Part shown: one piece after another, positions 46,650 to 55,895 of the stretch
Position numbering within the stretch: position 1 is the first letter of the stretch
Layout of the letters: each line of letters starts with the position of its first letter
From: Labia minor
Taxonomy: Eukaryota; Arthropoda; Insecta; Dermaptera; Spongiphoridae
Direction of reading: 5' to 3'
DNA length: 64,000 nucleotides
NCBI GenBank assembly: GCA_963082975.1
Contig: OY720350.1
Location: forward strand, 52,902,734-52,966,733
Program-made: the position numbers and the translations under genes
The notes under the pieces: model-generated
What the model was told of the DNA's origin: nothing
What the model saw: only the letters and a program-made list of their open reading frames with translations
The model's database searches: none

Positions 46650-47319
46650 TGAGAATGTCGTGGGCGTCCATCGGTGATTGACAACGACCAGTTGAATGCA
46701 TTTTTTGAACCAGAACCGCGCTCAACGATTAGAGGACGTCAATCATTCGACAGTTTTGGATCATCTGAAACAACTTAGAAAGACAAAAAAGTTGGACAAA
46801 TGGGTCCCGCACGAACTGAAGGAAAATCAAAAAAATCGCGGTTTCGAAGTGTCATTGTCTCTTTCTCAGCGCAACAAAAACGACCCGTTTCTTTATGACA
46901 ACCGCCGACGTTCCGCGCAGTGGTTGGACCGTGATCAAGCTCCACAATACTTTCCTAAGCCAAATTTGCATCAAAAGAAGGTTATGGTGACTGTCTGGTG
47001 GTCTACGGCAGGTCTCCTACATCACAGCTTCCTGAATCCGGCCGAAACAATTACGGCGGACAAGTATTGTCAACAAATCGACGAAATGCACCAGAAGCTG
47101 CGGCATATGTTCCCAGCATTGGTCAACAGAAAGGGACCAATCTTACTCCACGACAACGCTCGGCCACACGACACACAACAGACCCTGCAGAAGTTGAACG
47201 AATTAGGCTACGAGACACTACCTCATCCTCCATACTCGCCTAACGACTACCACTTTTTCAAACCTGTCGACAACTTCCTTCATAAGAAATGCTTCAAAAA
47301 CCAAAATCAAGTAACTTGA
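46650..47319 (+). pseudogene. mariner transposase, long but defective
   Basis: An upstream piece in another frame reads SVIDNDQLNAFFEPEPRSTI (N-terminal mariner). The main frame (46696-47319, 207 codons) reads VNHSTVLDHLKQLRKTKKLD, KWVPHELKENQKNRGFEV, VMVTVWWSTAGLLHHSFLNP, ILLHDNARPH and PHPPYSPNDYHFF. HDNARPH keeps the second catalytic Asp. The block TCDEKW with the first Asp is missing between NDPFL and YDNRRRS, and the SPDL segment of the third is shortened. One frameshift near 46735 and at least two in-frame deletions make it inactive. TIRs were not found. Confidence 0.85.
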
Positions 47320-47329
47320 CTGTCTTATA

Positions 47330-47704
47330 GTAATTATTTATGTCACATATAATCAATAAACAAAATCATAAGCTTCTATTAACCTACATAGAATAAAAAT
47401 AAATAATCAATTTATTATCTTATTTGATGGAATATGAAAACCGCGAATTCAATATTTCTGTTCACCAATTATTTGTAGACTTTAGTAAAACATACGTATG
47501 ACTCAATAGATCCGGATAAACTTTTTCAAATTTTGATCTTCATTAACAAGTAACACTATTTCTTCTAATATAATCAATTGTGTGATAAGTGTGATCAATT
47601 ACTTTATGTGATGCGAATCATATTTATCTCAAGTGTCCAAGTTATAATAAACAAATAAATAAATACATCATTTTTCCTATATCAATTTATCAATTTTAAT
47701 AGAT
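47330..47704 (+). pseudogene. AT-rich DNA holding a LINE RT motif A fragment
   Basis: At 47455-47550 two frames together read HQLFVDFSKT then YDSIDPDKLFQILIFI, the LF.DF..AYDS motif A region of the LINE type at 37925-38585. One frame change lies within it. The rest of the stretch is AT-rich and unexplained. Confidence 0.55.
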
Positions 47705-47716
47705 AATGTAAAAAAT
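47705..47716. repeat. LINE target site duplication, 3' copy
   Basis: AATGTAAAAAAT, identical to 52507-52518. The last T merges with the poly-T of the LINE tail, so 11 bp are certain. Confidence 0.85.
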
Positions 47717-47766
47717 TTTTTTTTTTTTTTTTTTTTTTTATTAACTCATTTTTATTTTTACAATCT

Positions 47767-47779
47767 GTCCCAGAGGGAC
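47767..47779 (-). other. LINE 3' UTR hairpin
   Basis: GTCCC-AGA-GGGAC forms a 5-bp stem with a 3-nt loop close to the poly-A tail. A similar GCCC...GGGC hairpin is near the tail of the related copy at 41864-42421, so it may be the RNA feature recognised for reverse transcription. Confidence 0.5.
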
Positions 47780-47920
47780 AATAAGTAAAATTAGTATACA
47801 TTTTGCGTACAATTATTTACAGGTGTGATAGAAAGAAAACAAAAAAGGGTCCGCCCAGAGGCTGCCACATTTATTTTAAAGAATGCATTTTTTTTTTTTT
47901 TTTTTTTTAATTAGATGTTT

Positions 47921-49850
47921 TTACAAAGCGTTTCTTGAGTGTAAGTCAAAGGGGTCCATTCGCTTAAGACGGCAGGGCCTGGATTCCTGGAGAAGATTAT
48001 TGATTAGTTGGTTAGGGTGCCTGTTCAATCTTTCAAGGTACTTTGCACTTTTTGATGAGCATTCATCAATGACCGGTTTTATTTTCAAATCTTTGTGAAT
48101 CAGGGCGTTTGCGACGTACCAAGGAGCACAAGTAATGTCCCTGAGAATTTTATTTTGTAGCCTTTGGATCTTCATCATATTTGATTTACTGGCTGTGCCC
48201 CATAACTCAATGCCATAGCTCCACTTGGGTTTTAAAATGCTGGTGTAAATGAGTAGTTTGTTGTTTAAGTTTAGACTGGAGCGTCGACCCATCAGCCAGT
48301 AGAGTTTTCTATATTCAAGTTCGACTTGGGCTTTTTTAGCAGCTATGTGATTTGCCCAAGTAAGACGCCTGTCCAGATGAATGCCCAGGTACTTGGCATG
48401 GTCGCATTGTGGTATAGTGGAGTTATTTAACCGTACAGGGGGACATGTTGATCTTTTTAGTGTAAAGGTAACGAAGGAGGATTTGTTTGAGTTAACCGAC
48501 AGGCCCCATTTCAAAAACCACTTTTCGAGTAGATTTAGGTGGTCTTGTATTCTGCTAGTGATCACTTCGCAGTTTGCATGAGATGCCAGAATTGCAGTAT
48601 CGTCGGCGAAGGAAGCTATATTTGTAAAAGGGGAAGTCGGAATGTCAGCCATGTATAAAAGGAAGAGAGCCGGTCCTAGAATGCTGCCCTGTGGGACTCC
48701 AGCTTTTATTTCCTTTAGATTAGAGCAGGCATCACCGTATTTTACTAGAAAGTATCTATCCAAGAGGTATGATTTTAAGATATTTGTGAATTTTTCTGGT
48801 AATTTCTTACTGATCTTATATAGTAGGCCCTCGTGACTGACTTTATCAAAAGCTTGGGATATATCAAGGAAAACAACACCGCAATACGATTTAGCCTCGA
48901 GGGAGTCCTTGATCTTTTTGATAACCCTATGTACCTGTTCGATAGTGCCATGTTCACCACGAAAACCAAATTGACTATCTGGCACGATATCGAAGAGGTG
49001 AGGTTTTATATATTTGAGGAGGATTTTCTCAAAAATTTTCCCCATAATAGGCAGAAGACTAATGGGTCTGTATGAAGTGATTTCAGTAGGTGGCTTGCCT
49101 GGTTTAGGTATAAGAATTATTTGTGCGACTTTCCATTGAGTAGGAAAATGTCCTACTCTGAGCGATGAGTTGTAAATATAGGTTAGGAATTTTAGGGCTA
49201 TCTGTGGGAGATTTTTCAATATTTTACTAGTTACAAGATCGTACCCAGGGGATTTCTTGTTTTTTAATTTTTTTATTTCATAGATTATTTCCGTAGTTTT
49301 AATTTTGAAAGTATCTTGTTGAGATTTCGTAAGGTCTTCTAGAGGACGATAAATGTTTTCCAAACTCAGTGCTTGGCATGAAAACACATTGCTAAAGTGT
49401 TCAGCAAAAACACTTACTTTTTGCGAGTCACTTCTAGCCCAAGTACCATTTTGGTTTCTAATGGGGGGAATATGGGTAAGAGGTTTTTTTATTTTTTTGG
49501 TGGCTTTCCATAGTGAATAATTACTCGCTTCAGAGGGACCAAGATTTTTAAGATATTGATGTACACTTTTGTTTTTATCGTCATTTATCAATTTTTTTAA
49601 TTCTTTTGTAGCTCTGTTTAATCTAGTTTTATCTCCTGGAGAGTGTGTTACTTGCCATCTCTTTCTTAATTTCCGTTTTTCTGCTATTTTATCCTTGATA
49701 ATTTTGGAGCAGTAAGAAGTTGGTTTAGGAGAGATATCAATTTTAGTTGATTCCCAACAAGCTTGTTGAATAGCTTGTGTGAATCTTTCAACTGCATTTT
49801 CGATATCAACAATGTCTTTTAGTGAAGTGTTTAATTTAATTTTTTTTAGA
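47921..49850 (-). CDS. Jockey LINE ORF2, reverse transcriptase part
   Basis: The frame continues ORF2 after the endonuclease. It has the linker KIAEKRKLRKRWQ, the RT domain from about SYRPISLLPIMGKIFEKIL (fingers), GVVFLDISQAFDKVSHEGL (motif A, Asp in FLDIS), AGVPQGSILGPALFLLYM (motif B), ASFADDTAILAS (motif C, FADD catalytic pair) and YLGIHLDRRLTW. The tail has SYGIELWGTASKSN, APWYVANALIHKDL and RLKRMDPFDL. No RNase H is seen, as is usual in Jockey. ORF2 as a whole is about 890 codons, normal for the clade. This part is out of frame with the endonuclease because of one base in an A8 run near 49841-49848; otherwise the frame is clean. Confidence 0.9.
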
Positions 49851-50594
49851 TAGGAAACTGCGAAAAACCTCCCAATTTGTTGATTTATTATGAAGCATGG
49901 GGGGATTTTCCTTGCATGAGATGTTAGTGGTAAGAGTGACAAAGATGGGAGAGTGATCAGATGATAAATCATAACTTGGTTCAATTTTTAGTTTACTTCT
50001 GGGAAAGCCACGAGAGATAAGAAAATCAATTAAGTCAGGGGTTTTAGCAGAATCAGATGGCCAATAAGTAGGTTGTCTGGTTGAGTGTTCCGTAAGATTT
50101 TCAGCTTGAATAGTTTGAAAGAGTTGACTGCCTCTAGGTGAGATTAAACGAGAGCCCCAATGTGTATGCTTAGCATTGAAGTCACCGCCCGCGATGAATC
50201 TGCAACCCAAGGTGTCAAAGAATTTCTTAAACAGGTCACTTGTAATTTTTACACTCGGAGGACAATAAACTGCGGAAAGGACCAACTTGCCTTTCGGGTC
50301 CTCTAAGGCGATACTTGTTGCTTGAATATGTTTTTCGCTGTATTGGTTTAACTGATAGTGTTTTAGCGTATTTTTAATAATAATTGCTGTCCCTCCTCGC
50401 GCTTTATTATCGGGATGCTTAGTATCGTATATGCTATAATTTTGGATTTTTAGGTAGCTTTTACTTGTAAAGTGAGATTCGCTAATTAACATAATATCTA
50501 TGTCGTTTAATTCGATGAATTTTTTAATTTCCTGAACGTGGTTTAACAAGCCATTGGCATTCCAAACTACGATTTTTATGTTTCTTGAGTCCAT
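49836..50594 (-). CDS. Jockey LINE ORF2, endonuclease part
   Basis: AP-like endonuclease that nicks target DNA to prime reverse transcription. Visible residues: WNANGL (Asn13), ISESHF (Glu39), RGGTAIIIK, GGDFNAKHTHWGS (Asp138, Asn140), TPDLIDFLIS and SSDHSPI (Asp213, His214). All key positions of the family are present. The start ATG overlaps the ORF1 stop as TAATG (50592-50596 on plus), an arrangement shown in the LINE SART1 to allow reinitiation after ORF1. The frame runs out at a stop 250 codons in because the run of eight A after Ser249 shifts the frame; with seven A the reading would continue straight into the RT frame. A sequencing error in the homopolymer cannot be excluded. Confidence 0.9.
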   Translation of the reverse strand: MDSRNIKIVVWNANGLLNHVQEIKKFIELNDIDIMLISESHFTSKSYLKIQNYSIYDTKHPDNKARGGTAIIIKNTLKHYQLNQYSEKHIQATSIALEDPKGKLVLSAVYCPPSVKITSDLFKKFFDTLGCRFIAGGDFNAKHTHWGSRLISPRGSQLFQTIQAENLTEHSTRQPTYWPSDSAKTPDLIDFLISRGFPRSKLKIEPSYDLSSDHSPIFVTLTTNISCKENPPMLHNKSTNWEVFRSFLSKKN

Positions 50595-52012
50595 TATGTC
50601 ATTTTAGCAATCAGAGCAATTAAGAGGTCTAACAATCTGTCCATTTTATCCATCATTTTTGTTATTATAGATTCAAAATTTTTTGATGTAGCATTTTCAT
50701 GGGTAATGTTTTCTATGGTAGAGAGTTTTATTTGGGAATCTTGAGTTGGATTTAATTTTTGGCTATATGTTGGTTGGGATGGATGGTTTGAAGGGATGTT
50801 TCCGTTGTCGTTTGAAACTTTATTTTGACCAAGAGGGGGAAAAGCATTGGAATTTGGGACGCTAGTCGTATTATGATTTAGCTCAGGTACCTTAGGTCGT
50901 AAGGAGGGATACATTTTACTTTTTAATTGTTTATAAATGGTACAACCTTTGTAGTTAGCGGGATGATTTAAGCCACAGTTTATGCATTTGATATTAGCTT
51001 TGTTGTCCTCCTTGAGCTTACAATCACTTGTCAGGTGAGGAGCTGCACATTTCAAGCAATTTGGTATTTTGAAACAAAAATTTTTAGTATGCCCGAATTG
51101 TTGGCATCTGTGGCACTGTACTAGGTCTCGCTTGGGGTAAGGAGGTTCGAATGATACTATGGTGTTGAGGAGTTTATTAATTTCAAATATTTTTTTATTA
51201 TTATTTTTTGATTTTAAGTCAATATAAAAAAGAGGTAGTGGTTTTTTAGATGTTCGATCACGAATATTTGATATGTTCGTGACCTCATGTCCCAGTTCAT
51301 TTAGTGCTTCTTTAAGTACAAAAGTATCCGTAGAGTGATGGATATTTCTCAAAACAACTCTAAATGCTCGTTCTTGTTTTAATTGATAAGTATGGAATTG
51401 AGTATTTTTTCCATGTAAGGCTTTTATAACCTTTCTATAATCGTCCGAGCTATTAGGTTGAATCTTAATTTCATCAGTTTTAATACATTTGATTGTAAAC
51501 GAGTTTGGAATTAGGTTATTTAGTAAAACCATGAGTGGTTGAATGTTTTGAACCCCTGTTACAAAAATTGGTGGGGGCTTTACATTTATGGACAGTGATT
51601 TATCTTCTTTATCTCCTTCCTCAGGCAGCATATTTCCCTCATCAGTCTCTACTTCTAGACTAGTGAAGGAATTGCTTGTTGATATGCTAGGAAATCCCAA
51701 CCAATATTTGGTAAGTTTTAATTGTTTCGATTTTCTTTGATCCGGACTCAGTTCAGATCTTTTATTTTTTCTTGATCCCACCCGAACCCAACCTTCTTTC
51801 TTTTTCGAGGAAGATGCAGCAAGAGTGGGGTCAGAAGATTTTGATTTTGATTTTGGAGAGAGTAAAGAAATCAGTGATACGTTCTCTATTTCGTGGGTTT
51901 CGTTCGACTCTGGTTTAGACAAATTTGGTGCCGAGGGCGAACGCATCAATGAGTTGCCCTTAAATGGGTTTGACTCGGATGGGTTGGTTGAGTCTCTACT
52001 TATCATTGGCAT
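50594..52012 (-). CDS. Jockey LINE ORF1, gag-like RNA-binding protein
   Basis: 472 codons, uninterrupted. The N-terminal 140 residues are Ser/Lys-rich and probably disordered. A conserved central segment begins at PPPIFVTGV (about 147-154), followed by an RRM-like/PRE_C2HC region (about 213-292, RAFRVVLRNIHHSTD, LFYIDLK). Three CCHC zinc knuckles follow: C300-C313 (CHRCQQFGHTKNFC), C319-C331 (CLKCAAPHLTSDC) and C343-C357 (CINCGLNHPANYKGC). The C-terminus ends in a hydrophobic helix (MMDKMDRLLDLLIALIAKM). It would coat the LINE RNA in a ribonucleoprotein. A second ATG at codon 3 could also serve as start. Length and plan match Jockey ORF1. Confidence 0.92.
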   Translation of the reverse strand: MPMISRDSTNPSESNPFKGNSLMRSPSAPNLSKPESNETHEIENVSLISLLSPKSKSKSSDPTLAASSSKKKEGWVRVGSRKNKRSELSPDQRKSKQLKLTKYWLGFPSISTSNSFTSLEVETDEGNMLPEEGDKEDKSLSINVKPPPIFVTGVQNIQPLMVLLNNLIPNSFTIKCIKTDEIKIQPNSSDDYRKVIKALHGKNTQFHTYQLKQERAFRVVLRNIHHSTDTFVLKEALNELGHEVTNISNIRDRTSKKPLPLFYIDLKSKNNNKKIFEINKLLNTIVSFEPPYPKRDLVQCHRCQQFGHTKNFCFKIPNCLKCAAPHLTSDCKLKEDNKANIKCINCGLNHPANYKGCTIYKQLKSKMYPSLRPKVPELNHNTTSVPNSNAFPPLGQNKVSNDNGNIPSNHPSQPTYSQKLNPTQDSQIKLSTIENITHENATSKNFESIITKMMDKMDRLLDLLIALIAKMT

Positions 52013-52506
52013 TTTGTCAAACTAAAATACTATATAAATATAAATATCAAATATATTTTATTATATTATATATTCTTAATATATTAAACACGATATAAGT
52101 GTTATATTATTATAAATAGGAGAAGGAACTAAAAGAAAGGATTTTATATATTATTTTTATATGTATTATTATTATTATTACACTATGTACACAATATATA
52201 TATATATTTATCTAAGGAAAGGAGAGAAAAGAATTTTGGGTGCCACCGAGGCCTTTCGGGGCATTTTTGGAAGAATAGGGAAGGCCCTAGATAGGCTGTT
52301 AGTAAGAGGGTGAAGTTAAATATGAAATATATATTAAATTTATATACAATTTATATACAATAAAATTAAATAAAGTAATATTAGTTATAAAGAATAGGTC
52401 AATTGACTCAACTCACATTTTAAAATAGAACAAAACTTAACCAGAATAGAATTAAACTTATAGATTAGCTTTTGATCCTCTCTATTTGAATGCCAATACT
52501 GAACTG

Positions 52507-52518
52507 AATGTAAAAAAT
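52507..52518. repeat. LINE target site duplication, 5' copy
   Basis: AATGTAAAAAAT directly outside the 5' end of the LINE; pairs with 47705-47716. Confidence 0.85.
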
Positions 52519-53683
52519 GAAACAATAAAAGGAATATTTTTCTTCATTTAATATCAATTGATAATTGTTAGTATAACTGAATCATGTTATAATATATCCA
52601 AAAGAATATTGTATATATATGTATATCGTATATTGTATATAATGTAATCTTAATTTTATTAACTGTATGTAATATAATATACGCTGGCAAAATAAAGATA
52701 TCACAATGTCATTTAAATAAAAATAAAAAAATATATTTTTATATTAATCAATTATATTGAAATTATTTATCAAATTAAATGAGATAATAAATCAAATAAG
52801 ATTTTATTTTTTTTATATAATTTAGATGAATAATATTATATTAACAATTAAATAGAAATCATACAAAATTTTGAAATATGATTCTATTAATAAAATTAAT
52901 TTTTTATAATATTTCATCAATTTATTTAATGTTGAAGTTTAATTAAATTTTTAAATGGAAAATTATAGAGCATATATAATTTTAGTTATATTTTAAAATT
53001 TGTTTATTAATTATAAAAATAAGTGGTGATTATATCTTTTAATTTGGGTTGAATATTGTAGCTTAATTGCAAGGTTTTTTTATATTGGTTTAAAAAATTT
53101 TCGGAAAATTGTTGCATGTAAATCAGAATTGTAAATAAATTAATGGTGTAAAATAATTTTAACCATTCTGTCTACTCTCAGATCATTATACTGTAAAATA
53201 AAGTGTGAAAATTATGATATAATACAAAGAGCGTCTTGACTATTCTGTTTATTAAATGAAATTGAAATATAGTATTACAATATCAATAAAATTTGTTCTT
53301 TTTAAAATAAAGTACTATTAAACATTTACAATTTTTGTTGAGAGAAACACACATATATCAGAAAAGTTTTTGAGAGTAAGAATAAAATTCTTATAAAAGA
53401 GGATATTATTCTGCATTCTATAATACTTACGATATATTCAAGCCTAAACTTTGGACCAACTCTTTAAGTTTTAGTAGTTCTTCATTATTCATTCAAAACC
53501 CATCCTCATAGGATTTTATTACACTGTCGACCTTGCTACCTTCAAACAGAAAGCATTAATGACAGATTTCACGGTAAAAAGGGATGCTTGGAACAGGTTC
53601 CAGGCTGTTCCAGTTCCAGCAATTTTACCCATCTCTTTAATTGATTTTACAAAAATATTTTTAAAAAATATATCTATAAAAGA
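52519..53683. other. AT-rich DNA with a small hairpin
   Basis: GGAACAGgttccaggCTGTTCC-type inverted repeat at 53590-53611 lies in a GC-richer strip (53575-53625), possibly a binding site. The rest is empty. Confidence 0.4.
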
Positions 53684-54000
53684 TATCTAGTATTTATAAA
53701 AGGCGCCATTGGGTGTGTGGGTAGCGAACCTGCCTCACATTCACATGGTCCCGGGTTCAAGTCCCGGGCCTGGCAAGGGAATTTCCCTAGCTGGGGTCTA
53801 TGGGACGGAGTCAATCCAGCCTCCGGGAACAACATTGGGGAAAAGCTACTTGATAGCGCCTCCGATCAAGAAAATCAAGGTAAAGGTTGAGAGGACCCGT
53901 TCTACTGATCAAAGGACTCCTCATTGATATAACCGGCTTGATAGGCGTTGTCCTTGCGTAGGACGTACAAAGTCAAAGTTTTTTTTATCTAGTATTTATA
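53684..54000 (+). mobile_element. tRNA-derived SINE with target duplications
   Basis: The SINE body is about 53699-53986. Its head is tRNA-like: an A-box-like GTGTGTGGGTAGCGAAC, a segment CCTGCCTCACATTCACATGG resembling the anticodon arm of tRNA-Val(CAC), and a perfect T arm CCCGGG-TTCAAGT-CCCGGG with B box GGTTCAAGTCCC (53755-53766). The non-tRNA body (about 53775-53978) ends in TCAAAG and an eight-T run that would stop RNA polymerase III. TATCTAGTATTTATA at 53684-53698 and at 53986-54000 are identical 15-bp flanks. It needs a LINE for movement; the neighbouring Jockey is one candidate, though the tails differ. The 72-codon frame inside is not a gene. Confidence 0.85.
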
Positions 54001-54497
54001 TCCAGGGTGCCCAAATCTCTGCAGAACCACGACACTTATATTTTACACCTTTTCCCTTTAACTGGTTTAAACGTCTATGATGAAAGTTATAAAAATTTAG
54101 TCTTCTTCATATTAATATTAATTATTATATCGATTAAATTCTATATTATTTATGTGATTTCCTAATTTAATTCAAATTATCATAATAAATAATTAATCAC
54201 CCTCAGGCCAAAAAACATTTCATCTTAGAAAGGTTAACGCCCAGAAATCTCATTTCATCATTCAAATCACATATTAGACAAAAAAAACAAAAAAAAAAAA
54301 TACATAATTTAATAATTTGTTCTTGTTGAATGCATGTTAGTATGTAACTAGTAGCTACATTACAACGGAATGAATTCACAAAAAATAAAATAGATTATCT
54401 GATGTGTGGTTATGTTAGTACTTATTTTGTTACAAAAAGTAAATAAATAACAAGAGAGAGAGAGAGAGAGAAAGAGAAAAAAGAAACTAACTTCTTC
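54001..54497. other. AT-rich DNA with a GA microsatellite
   Basis: (GA)n at 54454-54472 just upstream of the BEL element. Nothing else recognised. Confidence 0.5.
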
Positions 54498-54502
54498 ATT
54501 AG

Positions 54503-55559
54503 TGTTTCCGCATGGAACCTGAATTCAAATAAATTTGAATTCCCGCCCTCTGACTAAGTTTAAATAGTAATTAATTTAATATTTATAAATATTAGTGTTA
54601 ATTAATTATATAATGTAGTTTAATATTTTTAAGTTAATTTAATTTATAGTTTTAAATATTTAATTGTTATTGTCATAAATTCATGAGGTTGACCACCCCC
54701 CTCCCTTACTATCTACATATAAAAAGACAGGCCGAGCTCTCCGGAGCCCCCGCTGCTGTTGTCCCTGTCGCCCGAGTGCCATTGCCTTTGTCTGTCGCTG
54801 CTGCCTGTTTTTATCTGCTCGTCCACTGCTTACTGGGGCCCCTTGGCCCACCGACGCCTTATTCGACCCGTTCGAATTTACAACTCGAACGCGGTGCTTT
54901 TGGGGTCGTCGACGAGGCTACAGATTGCAGCCGCCGGTCCTGTGCTCCAGAGTTTGTTCCGAGGGGGCAAACCCAGTGATTCCTGAGGGGATCATCTCTA
55001 CCTTTGGATCCGCGCTGGTCCATTCATCCCGTTGGAAACTCGAGGAGGGTCCAAAGCCAATTGATCGTTGGATCAATTGCGAAACCAGCAGAGAAGACAT
55101 CCAGGCAGCGAACGGCAGCGTAAACCTCCATTTAATTCAATTCCCGGTGGTCAGATAAGTGCACTTATGAACACTTTGAACTATATTAATTTTAGATTGA
55201 AAATTTAGATTTAAGTTGATATATAAAAATATTTAGGTGACCCTAAATATAATTAATCCGTTTTTAATTGAACCTAATTTTAATTTAATTAAATATTGTA
55301 AAAGTTGATTATAGTGTTTATTTAGCGAGCTTTTTTCAATCCCAAATTCTTAATATATTAAACATAGACCTTTGATACAGTCCATTTAAATTTCCAGGTG
55401 CGATAGAAGTGAAGAGGTTGCTATCGTAATTTTATTAATTCCTCTTTTTAGCCTTCGAGCAAAATTAATATATATTAAGGATTCATCCCATTCCATTTCC
55501 TCCCACTTTCAATTTTTCAGAACAATAGCTTTCTATAGTCGATGTATCAAGCGGATACA
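54503..55559 (+). repeat. BEL/Pao 5' LTR
   Basis: TG...CA ends. A TATA box (TATAAAAA, about 54718-54725) precedes a GC-rich stretch, so transcription probably starts in the 54740s. The open frames inside the LTR (for example 54683-54979) repeat exactly in the 3' LTR and show no protein family. Confidence 0.92.
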
Positions 55560-55572
55560 TCAATAAATTTTT

Positions 55573-55590
55573 TGGTCCTTCTTTAGCCGG
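55573..55590 (+). other. Probable primer binding site
   Basis: TGGTCCTTCTTTAGCCGG begins 13 nt after the LTR. The initial TGG is complementary to a tRNA CCA end. The tRNA was not identified. Confidence 0.45.
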
Positions 55591-55895
55591 ATAAAATTGA
55601 AGATTTTATCTGGTTTTAATTTAATATAAATAATTTTATATTAGTTTAAAAAGAAAGCATTTGTTCTTGAAATAGAATTGCCATAAACATTATATTCAGT
55701 TGGAATATTTTGTTACCTGACCCTTGCAATAGCAAATTTCCTTTCCATTCATTTTCTTTGTCCTTTGTTTGAAAAAAGGTCGCTAAAGTTTTAAAAGGTT
55801 CGTTTAAAATTAATATTTTAAAGGATCTTTTAATAGTTATATAAATAATTTTAGTCTCTCAGGGAGATTAATTAAAATTAAATAAAAATTTTAAA

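Larger units (their letters stand above)
47717..52506 (-). mobile_element. Full-length Jockey-clade LINE
   Basis: The 4790-bp element begins (minus strand) at 52506 with CAGTTCAGTATTGGC, has a 5' UTR of about 0.5 kb, ORF1, ORF2, a 3' UTR and a poly-A tail (T run 47716-47739 on plus). The flanking duplication AATGTAAAAAA(T) marks both ends exactly and implies a recent insertion. A second A-run (T tract about 47887-47907) lies inside the 3' UTR. Clade is assigned from ORF1 knuckle type and the ORF2 tail SYGIELWGTASKSN and PWYVANALIHKDL, characteristic of Jockey. Apart from one frameshift in ORF2 the element looks whole. Confidence 0.92.

Noticed and set aside
53709-53927. 72-codon frame as a gene
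   Set aside because: It is the tRNA-like head and body of the SINE read as protein.
54683-55158. Open frames of 60-98 codons inside the BEL LTR
   Set aside because: They occur identically in both LTRs, on both strands, with no protein family, and follow from the GC-rich LTR composition.
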